Positions 57,521 through 64,000 of a stretch of DNA of 64,000 nt are shown here, one piece after another (positions within the stretch are counted from its first letter, which is position 1; every line of letters begins with the position of its first letter). The translations under genes were made by a program, and so were the position numbers. Source of the DNA: Nematocida parisii ERTm1 (Eukaryota; Microsporidia). The notes beneath the pieces were generated by a model, which did no database searches, was not told the DNA's origin, and saw nothing but the letters and a program-made list of their open reading frames with translations. The stretch covers positions 156,638-220,637 of the forward strand of contig NW_013524650.1 in NCBI RefSeq assembly GCF_000250985.1, in the 5' to 3' direction.

Positions 57521-58591
57521 TTATATTGCAGGAGACTCTTCCGTGTCTATCTCCTGCCGGAGGGGGGCATGCAGCAGGACGTGTATCGACACAAGCGTAT
57601 GCGGCTGTATCAGGCCCCGTGTAATGTATATGCCCTCCTGCACAGACACACCCGCCCCAAGCACCGAATAGTCCTCGATCCTGGACCACCGGCCGACAGT
57701 CGCACCCCACCCAATGATCGAGTTCACGACCAGCGCATTCTTCTGAATGACTGCCCCTTCGAATACAATTGAGTTCTCTATCTCCGCCCCGTCCTCTACC
57801 TCTACATTCGGCCCGATCGTCGTGTTTCGGCCTATAATAGCATGCGGGGACACTTTCGCGGTTTTATCCACGGTGCTTGTGCGCTTGTTGCTCTCATGGT
57901 ACAGGATATTCCCCATGACGTAGTCCTTTGGCTGCCCAATGTCCATCCAGAACCCTTCTAGCTGGAAGGTTTTAACGGTCCTTTCTGCCACCATCAGCGG
58001 GAGCACGTCCTTCTCTATCGACATTGGCTTGTACGTGATGTACTTAAGCACTTCACTTGAGAACAAGTACACCCCCGCATTGACCCTGTCCCCTACGAAC
58101 ACCTCTGGCTTCTCAACGAACTTTATAACTTGCGATGCAGTGTCTGTCAGTATTACGCCGTACTTTGATGGGTCACTGACTTGTGTTGTAAGAATGGTCC
58201 CGTCCCCTCCGTGCGCCGTGTGGTACGCCTGCATCTCCTTAAAGGGGAATGTGCATATTACGTCTGAGTTCAGAACGAAGAATGGCTCAATTTCACCCTC
58301 TAGCCTGTCCTTGAGCAGAGCGAGTGGTCCAGCTGTCCCCATTGGTACATGTTCGTATGAGTAAGATATCTTTATGCCTAACTCTGCATCGTACCCGTAC
58401 AGCAACTCTCTAATATTCTCTTGCATGTGCCCCACTGCGAGTATTACCTCAGACACTCCTGCACTTACGAGTGCTTCTATTTGGTGTTTAATAATAGGCT
58501 TATTAACAAAGGGGATCAGTGGCTTAGGCTGTGTGTATGTTAATGGTCTAAGTCTTGTCCCGAGTCCTCCCACTAGAATTACTCCTTTCAT
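57521..58591 (-). CDS. Mannose-1-phosphate guanylyltransferase
   Basis: About 356 aa from MKGVILVGGLGTRLRP (58591); an upstream ATG at 58612 adds seven residues. It has the nucleotide-sugar pyrophosphorylase motif GGLGTRLRPLT, substrate motifs MGTAGPLAL, VEKPEVFVGD and VNAGVYL, then a left-handed beta-helix of hexapeptide repeats in the C-terminal third. It makes GDP-mannose, the donor for N-glycans, GPI and O-mannosylation. The coding region is visibly about half G+C, unlike most neighbours, and lies beside 5S rRNA. Confidence 0.95.
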   Translation of the reverse strand: MKGVILVGGLGTRLRPLTYTQPKPLIPFVNKPIIKHQIEALVSAGVSEVILAVGHMQENIRELLYGYDAELGIKISYSYEHVPMGTAGPLALLKDRLEGEIEPFFVLNSDVICTFPFKEMQAYHTAHGGDGTILTTQVSDPSKYGVILTDTASQVIKFVEKPEVFVGDRVNAGVYLFSSEVLKYITYKPMSIEKDVLPLMVAERTVKTFQLEGFWMDIGQPKDYVMGNILYHESNKRTSTVDKTAKVSPHAIIGRNTTIGPNVEVEDGAEIENSIVFEGAVIQKNALVVNSIIGWGATVGRWSRIEDYSVLGAGVSVQEGIYITRGLIQPHTLVSIHVLLHAPLRQEIDTEESPAI

Positions 58592-58612
58592 ATACGCCAA
58601 AACATCATTCAT

Positions 58613-59056
58613 TTAATATTAATTAGATTGTAAATTACACAAACAAACAAGCGAGTGGGTTACATAAAAACCATAATATAAGAGTAATTGTGTAAAAAGT
58701 AAGTACTTTTCACTGTGCAAGACTTATTACTATTTACACTATGTACAATAAGTAATTACGCACCCGTAATATTATGCGCAGTATGTGTGTGTATATAAAG
58801 TATCCACACTAACCATTATAATATCTTATTACTACTGTACTATACGTAATATACCCATATTTATACGTATTATACTGTAAGTATACGCATAAATTTATGA
58901 TATTTACACTGTGTGCTCTACAACTTATAAGACATAGTGTATAAAATAATTGCATACCCACGGCCTAGTCTAAAACACTTCAGGAGGATTCCGGCCGGCT
59001 TTCAAAATTTTCGGAATTTCAGCTGTGCATAAATTGCAGCCGACTGTAAAAAATTT
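58613..59056. other. A+T-rich divergent intergenic region
   Basis: About 440 bp; near FCF1 there is a GGAGGATTCCGGCCGGCTTTCAAAATTTTCGG box (58983-59013). Nothing else recognised. Confidence 0.45.
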
Positions 59057-59605
59057 ATGTGCGGAAAAAAGAGTGCAAGCCGTGTGAAGACCATGCGAAA
59101 ACGGGCCCAGCCAGACCAAGAGGCGAGTAAGGCCCCTGACATAAGAGAGGACGAGATAAACCCAGATTTACGCAAATATTTCGATATTAACCACAACTTA
59201 AACCCACCGTACAACGTGATACTGGACACTAATTTCGTGAACATGTCACTCAGGCGGAAGATAGACATAGCCCCTGCACTTATCTCATGCTTATTCAGTC
59301 GGGCGAATATGTTTGTGACTGACTGTGTGGTAGCAGAAATGGAGAAGTTAGGGAAGGTTCATCTACTGGCCCTGAAGGTAATCAAAGGGGAGAAGTATCA
59401 CAGGCTTAAATGCGACCACTCTGGGACGTATGCAGATAATTGTATTGTAGACCGGGTCAAGCAGCACCCTTGTTATATTATTGCTACGTGTGATAAAGAG
59501 CTAAAGCAGAGACTACGCCGTATTCCAGGGGTACCGATACTTTCCGTGCAGGGGAAGCAGTATTATGTTGAATCCTTACCAGCAACGGGTCTTTTTAAAT
59601 TCTAG
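59057..59605 (+). CDS. FCF1: Fcf1 small-subunit processome PIN protein
   Basis: 182 aa. The PIN domain has acidic residues at ILDTNFVNMSL, VVAEMEKLG, GTYADNCIVDRV and IATCDKELKQRLRR; the C-terminal VPGVPI-like strand (IPGVPILSV) matches. Fcf1/Utp24 cuts pre-rRNA at sites A1/A2 in the 90S processome. It is near-full length for the family. A TAACCCGA motif pair begins at the stop codon (59605-59622). Confidence 0.93.
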   Translation: MCGKKSASRVKTMRKRAQPDQEASKAPDIREDEINPDLRKYFDINHNLNPPYNVILDTNFVNMSLRRKIDIAPALISCLFSRANMFVTDCVVAEMEKLGKVHLLALKVIKGEKYHRLKCDHSGTYADNCIVDRVKQHPCYIIATCDKELKQRLRRIPGVPILSVQGKQYYVESLPATGLFKF

Positions 59606-59657
59606 CCCGACATAACCCGATAATAAAAGTATAAAAACAGAATTATTTTATATTTTT

Positions 59658-60968
59658 ATGCATGCGAGTAAGAGCGAGCACCAGGTGTGTGAGGATCCAG
59701 GGACCATTCCAGGAGAAGGGATAAAACAAGATGAACTTATAATAATTAATGGAGGATCATTTGGTAAGCGTATACAGAATATCTTACTAACTCACAGTAT
59801 TAATGTACGCCTTATTACCACTTCTAATTATACAAGCACAATCAACAGGTTATACCTATTACAAGTATACGGCGTATCCACGGCGATTCAAAGGAAGCAG
59901 TACTATTCAGACTACTCGATTAGCACCACGGGCAGTACCACAGTCAACTGGGGCAATATCAAGGACATAATAAAAAAGAGAGTAGATGAAGTAAGGAGAA
60001 GTATAAATCACACAGAAAACACGTACTCAGTTAAAGAAGTAAATGAACACGTTTATATTAATAATATAAAATCACGAGCCCGTAATATTGTATTAGTAGA
60101 TTATACCACAGCCACGGATACGGTCACATTAGATAATATATGGGTTAAGTTAGTGAATGACATGGCGAGTATCCCCAAATCCGTATTTATATCCGGTGGT
60201 AACAAGAAGTCAGTTGAGACTGCCTCAATTTTATCTGATTTAGGCTGTAAAGTGTACGTATCCACTGGGGATGACGTATTTTTATCGTTATATGAGAAGA
60301 ACATACAAGAATCCGTTAAGAATTTACTATTAGAGAAAGGGGTTACCGTATTCTTCAATTCTCAAGTTATAAGTGTAAATAAGACCACTTCCACTACAGT
60401 GACTGTTTCAGACGGGAGTATCACACAGACACTGACTAATTTAGAGTACTTTTTATCAGAGAGTGAGTACTCCATAACCCAGGACACTCCAAGCACACCC
60501 GGAAATTCAAGGATAACCCGTATAACTGCCCCGTATGCCTATTTAAAGCATGCAGAGATCGATTTACTAACACGAATATATCCAGGCATATTCACAATCC
60601 ACGACATTCCAGTACTTCAAGATACGTTTAGACTAACTCCCAGTTTTATATACACGAACCCACCCGCTGCCTCCGTGGGGTGCACAGAAATTGAAGCAAA
60701 CAAGTCCCAGGCCCGTGTACGGGTTATAAACCCTAAATTCAGAGGGTTATTCTATTCCGTCTGTCAGAATAAGTCCATAACCGATTATAAGTTAATATTT
60801 ACGTCTGATAATAAAGAAGTCCTTTCAGGGCTGCATTTATTCGGCCCCAGCAGTATAGATATAATTAAAGGGTTTTCAATAGGGATGTACTGTAAATTAT
60901 CACCAGAAGATATTTTAAGCACCATCCCCATCCACCCCACATCATCAGAAGAAGTAATAACAGGATAA
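59658..60968 (+). CDS. Degenerate glutathione-reductase-like paralog (cysteine-less)
   Basis: 436 aa, flavoprotein disulfide reductase relic by homology to the gene at 62080. The N-terminal FAD motif is altered (IIINGGSFGKRI instead of GxGxxG), the Cys-x4-Cys segment is missing (aligned STINRLYLLQ), the NADPH motif GxGYxA is SGGNKKS, and the FAD-binding GD of TFAIGDI is HD (IFTIHDI). Yet the C-terminal dimer domain keeps IHPTSSEE (His426, Glu431), the acid-base dyad that normally serves the partner subunit. Start context ATTTTTATG is strong and the frame is long and unbroken, so it is expressed-looking, not dead. Confidence 0.8.
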   Translation: MHASKSEHQVCEDPGTIPGEGIKQDELIIINGGSFGKRIQNILLTHSINVRLITTSNYTSTINRLYLLQVYGVSTAIQRKQYYSDYSISTTGSTTVNWGNIKDIIKKRVDEVRRSINHTENTYSVKEVNEHVYINNIKSRARNIVLVDYTTATDTVTLDNIWVKLVNDMASIPKSVFISGGNKKSVETASILSDLGCKVYVSTGDDVFLSLYEKNIQESVKNLLLEKGVTVFFNSQVISVNKTTSTTVTVSDGSITQTLTNLEYFLSESEYSITQDTPSTPGNSRITRITAPYAYLKHAEIDLLTRIYPGIFTIHDIPVLQDTFRLTPSFIYTNPPAASVGCTEIEANKSQARVRVINPKFRGLFYSVCQNKSITDYKLIFTSDNKEVLSGLHLFGPSSIDIIKGFSIGMYCKLSPEDILSTIPIHPTSSEEVITG

Positions 60969-62079
60969 TTTCATAAATATATTATAACGGTCATTTTTAT
61001 TTTCATACGTATATTATAACGGCTGTTTATATATTAATATTATAATACAACCCGATATAACCCGATATAACCCTAATAACATAAATATACATAATACAGA
61101 TAATGTATACCAGATATAAACAGACCAAATAGACTAAATAGTCGTATAAGCAGACCAAACGGACCAGGTGCCGTATATAATATACATAATACAGGTATAA
61201 ACAGACCAAACAGACTAAATAGACTAAATAGACCAGGTACTGTACACAGATATAAACAGATTATACATAATACAGATATAAACAGACCAAACGGACCAGA
61301 TACTGTACACATAATACATAATACAGATATAAACAGACTAAGTACTATACATAATAATTGACTAAATACATTTAATATTCTATGCATTAGTAACAGCTGT
61401 TTATTCCTTAAGCGCACAGACATAAGGAACTTGTTCTTTATTGAAGCTTAAATAGTTCTAATTACAATCATTTATGATGGCAATATGCTTATTATTATCA
61501 TACATGATGACCAGCCATATATTAATAGCATACATAACCAACAGTACTAATACTGTATATAAATAGGCTAAACAGGATAAATAGACTAAATAGGTCAGGA
61601 TAGTAATACTGTATATAAACAGACTAAATAGACTAACAGACTAAACAGGTCAGATAGGTCAGATAGACTAAATACTGTATATAATAATAGTACTAAATAT
61701 ATCAGATAGACTAAATACTGTATATAAATAGACTAAATAGGATAAATAGACTAAACAGACCAGATAGTAATACTGTATATAAATAGACTAAATACTGTAT
61801 ATATTAGTCCTTATGCTCCTTATATACTTAATACATCTAATACTCCTTATATACCTAATACATCTAATAGTCCTTATACCCCCTTATATACCTTATATAC
61901 CTTATACTTCTGATAGTGGTATAACCCGATATAACCCGAATATGTAATAGGTATAAGATATAAGATATACTGCACAATGTGTAATAAATAATAATATAAA
62001 TATTGTATAAATACAATGTAAATATTATAAGTACTTTATACACAATATATAATAAATTTTAATAAAAATAAATATAGCC
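60969..62079. repeat. Minisatellite spacer between reductase paralogs
   Basis: About 1.1 kb. From 61080 to about 61800, tandem units of the AAACAGACTAAATAGACTAAATAGACCAGGTA type alternate with TACTGTATATAA. It contains the dispersed repeat copy at 61398-61543 and TAACCCGA motif clusters at 61049-61077 and 61921-61941. No gene within. Confidence 0.7.
61398..61543 (+). repeat. Dispersed repeat (type A) copy 3
   Basis: Starts TGTTTATTCCTTAAGCGC after AACAGC, contains GTTCTTTATTGAAGCTTAAATAGTTCTAATTACAATCATTTATGATGGCA and ends CATAACCAACA, parallel to copies at 15839 and 17836. The flanks show no evident target duplication. Confidence 0.65.
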
Positions 62080-63471
62080 ATGTACGACTTAGCTGTAATA
62101 GGAGGAGGCAGTGGTGGATTAGCCATTTCCAGAAGATCAGCATATACGTACGGTAAGAATGTATTATTAATAGAAAAGAGTGTTTTAGGTGGTACGTGCG
62201 TTAATAATGGATGTATCCCTAAGAAGATGTTATACAATATGGCACTTTTACACTCAGAAGTAGTCCATTTATACGGTAAGACCGGTATAAAATTAGCCTG
62301 GGATGAGTTTAATCAGAAGAGGAGCACGTACATCAAGTTTCTCAATGAGATGTACATGAACAGGAACCAAAATGACAGGATTACCACAGTGACAGGTCCA
62401 GCTGTAATAAAAAATGGACTAATTGAAGTAAATGGGCAGGTGTATACAGCCAGTAAAACCATACTAGCAATGGGTTCATACCCTGACGTATTAGACTGTG
62501 AGGGCAGTGAGCACTTACTTACAAGTGATGATTTTTTCAGGTTTGATACCGTACCTGATTCTGTGGTAATTATAGGCACGGGGTATATCGCCATAGAAAC
62601 TGCTTTTGTATTACAGGAGTGCAACTGCAAGGTTACATTAATTGCCCGTGGTGATTCTGTGCTTAGATCATTTGATACCATGATACAGGACCGTGTTAAG
62701 AGCACTTTATTATCAAAAGGTATAAAAATTCTTGAAAAAACGACTGTTTTGAAAATTGAAAAAATTTGCACAGGTATAAAATTAAGCATAATCAAGGCAG
62801 GTGTACATGACACAATCACAGCCAGTAAAGGTATCTGTGCCATAGGGAGACTTCCTAACACAGAAAGTATCCATAATGATAATATTAAATTTTCAGAGTC
62901 TAAGTTTATAATAACGGACAAGTCCTTTTGTACAACGGACAAGGACACTTTTGCGATAGGGGACATAACCACAAGTGATTATATGCTTACACCCGTTGCC
63001 ATATTCAGTGGTAGAAGACTGTCCGATTATTTATACGGTAATAGCACTGGTAATATTAAAGGCCTAATAAGATCAGTCCCCACTGTGATATTTTCACATC
63101 CACCTGCTGGTTCTGTTGGGTTATCGGAGAGTGACTGTAAGCGTATTAATGGCTTAAGCGTACAGTGTGAACATTCGGGTTATGTCGGGTTATCACAGGA
63201 TGAGTGCGTATCTGACCCTGTGTGTATTAAGGAGATAAGTCTGTTCCATTATAATAGTATATTTACGGTGTATAAGAATGTGTATAAGTTTGTGTATGGT
63301 AGTGTGACTGGTTTATTATACGGTGTGCATGTTTATGGGTACGAGTGTGATGAAGTCTTACAGGGATATTCTGTGTTAGTCAGGAATCATGTCACGTACA
63401 CTCAGATGGTTGATTATTTTGATGTAATTGGAGGTTCTTCATATGAGGTGTTATCAGGTATCTTTGAGTGA
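62080..63471 (+). CDS. Glutathione/thioredoxin-reductase-like enzyme lacking the C-terminal His
   Basis: 463 aa. FAD motif VIGGGSGGLA (7-16), redox pair GGTCVNNGCIPKK with Cys40 and Cys45 (GR/TR-type; E3 would have CLNVGC), NADPH motif VIIGTGYIAIETA with the arginine-bearing RGDSVLRSFD, and FAD-side TFAIGDI. At the C-terminus, where GR has HPTSSEE, it reads DVIGGSSYEVL: His is Ile450 and Glu is Tyr455. So the oxidising half is complete but the acid-base dyad of the dimer partner is gone. Downstream of a minisatellite and a cysteine-less paralog. A homodimer would lack an essential catalytic pair. Confidence 0.85.
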   Translation: MYDLAVIGGGSGGLAISRRSAYTYGKNVLLIEKSVLGGTCVNNGCIPKKMLYNMALLHSEVVHLYGKTGIKLAWDEFNQKRSTYIKFLNEMYMNRNQNDRITTVTGPAVIKNGLIEVNGQVYTASKTILAMGSYPDVLDCEGSEHLLTSDDFFRFDTVPDSVVIIGTGYIAIETAFVLQECNCKVTLIARGDSVLRSFDTMIQDRVKSTLLSKGIKILEKTTVLKIEKICTGIKLSIIKAGVHDTITASKGICAIGRLPNTESIHNDNIKFSESKFIITDKSFCTTDKDTFAIGDITTSDYMLTPVAIFSGRRLSDYLYGNSTGNIKGLIRSVPTVIFSHPPAGSVGLSESDCKRINGLSVQCEHSGYVGLSQDECVSDPVCIKEISLFHYNSIFTVYKNVYKFVYGSVTGLLYGVHVYGYECDEVLQGYSVLVRNHVTYTQMVDYFDVIGGSSYEVLSGIFE

Positions 63472-64000
63472 TAACCCGATATAACCCGGTTTTAATTAAA
63501 ATTTAATTAATTTTTTATTTTTATTTTTAATTTTTATTAATTTAATTTTTTATTAATTTTTATTTTATGGCTGACTTAGAGGGTGTAATAGGAGTGGGTG
63601 GTTCATGCGGTAGTGTTAATGATATGGACTGTCTTATTAATGAAGAGTCTGTTAGGATAATTCCCATCAGTAGGATAGATAATTTTTTATTTTATTTTCA
63701 AAATATTTAAAATTTTATAAAATTTTTATAATACCGTTATTTTTAATATTTTTATAAGTTATTGTGTGTATATTACTATAATTTCTTATCAAAATGAGTT
63801 TACCAGTATAATTAATATGAATTTATCTGGTGGTTCGATTTCGGGTTATTTCGGGTTGTTTTATTCTGGTATTTTTTTATTTTTACTGTTTTTTATGTTT
63901 CTGTCAGTTATTTTTATTTTTTATATATTAATATAATTTCTGTATCTGATTTTATTTCTAACACAATGTACAGTAAGTTTTTATTACAGTGTGGTTTGTC
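63472..64000. other. A+T-rich right edge with possible small genes
   Basis: Beyond the TAACCCGATATAACCCGG motif at 63471-63490, very A+T-rich. It holds a possible 47-codon gene at 63567 and an ATG-initiated frame at 63966 that runs off the window (fewer than 12 codons seen). Confidence 0.35.
63567..63710 (+). CDS. Possible small protein (47 aa)
   Basis: Frame MADLEGVIGVGGSCGSV... ending FYFQNI, 47 aa, behind TATTTTTATTTTATG, the typical start context here. The first 38 residues are protein-like and not A+T-driven; the tail is. It could be a small gene or the 5' end of one with a broken frame. No family recognised. Confidence 0.3.
   Translation: MADLEGVIGVGGSCGSVNDMDCLINEESVRIIPISRIDNFLFYFQNI

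Noticed and set aside
62080-63471. Dihydrolipoamide dehydrogenase (E3) of a PDH complex
   Set aside because: The redox motif is GGTCVNNGCIPKK (GR/TR type) rather than CLNVGC, and the paralog's C-terminal motif is HPTSSEE, not HPTLSE.

Overview
The window looks like nuclear DNA of a microsporidian, most likely Nematocida or a close relative. It is A+T-rich and gene-dense, with intronless, shortened eukaryotic genes, very short intergenic spacers in places, a hexokinase with a signal peptide, a lone pyruvate dehydrogenase E1-beta, and members of a large lineage-specific protein family with N-terminal hydrophobic segments (like the large gene families of Nematocida). The genus is inferred from this combination; no database search was made.

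Layout. 0-15 kb: an arrestin-fold (Rgp1-like) protein, small membrane proteins, a Sel1-repeat protein, an RPC19-like RNA polymerase subunit, a NASP/Hif1-like chaperone, ABCE1/Rli1, MSH6 (reading frame broken once), haspin kinase (broken twice), a Lunapark-like protein and an FYR-domain protein. 15-20 kb: accessory zone with a G+C-rich solo LTR bearing a 5-bp target duplication, nested in an older dispersed repeat, plus two orphan membrane proteins. 20-23.4 kb: uL15, NIP7 and separase. 23.8-36.6 kb: a large-family gene, a GPI ethanolamine-phosphate transferase, Ytm1/WDR12, secreted hexokinase, a second solo LTR in inverse orientation, and a truncated near-identical relic of the large-family gene. 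36.8-48.9 kb: ING-type PHD protein, Edc3, a CLASP/TOG protein, kinesin, long-chain acyl-CoA synthetase, NAD kinase and orphans. 49-64 kb: TAF13, PDH E1-beta, two adjacent large-family genes (907 and 976 aa), 5S rRNA, mannose-1-phosphate guanylyltransferase, Fcf1, and two disulfide-reductase paralogs separated by minisatellite DNA. This last part is rich in tandem repeats and in a short motif, TAACCCGA, so it may lie towards a chromosome end (inference).

The most notable observation is the reductase pair at 59.7-63.5 kb. The right gene keeps the redox cysteines and nucleotide-binding motifs but has lost the C-terminal His/Glu catalytic dyad. The left gene has lost the cysteines and nucleotide-binding motifs but keeps an intact HPTSSEE dyad motif. 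Glutathione-reductase active sites are built across the dimer interface, so the two products could form an obligate heterodimer with one complete active site. Other notable signals are the dispersed 10-bp-phased TAACCCGA motif, which also falls inside coding sequence; five reading-frame breaks at short homopolymers; nested LTRs; and an E2F-like site in front of MSH6.

Functionally the window mixes core housekeeping (ribosome biogenesis: uL15, NIP7, Ytm1, Fcf1, ABCE1; chromatin and transcription: RPC19-like, TAF13, NASP, ING, FYR, haspin; mitosis: separase, kinesin, CLASP), glycan/GPI and redox/NADP metabolism, and host-interface candidates (secreted hexokinase, large-family proteins).
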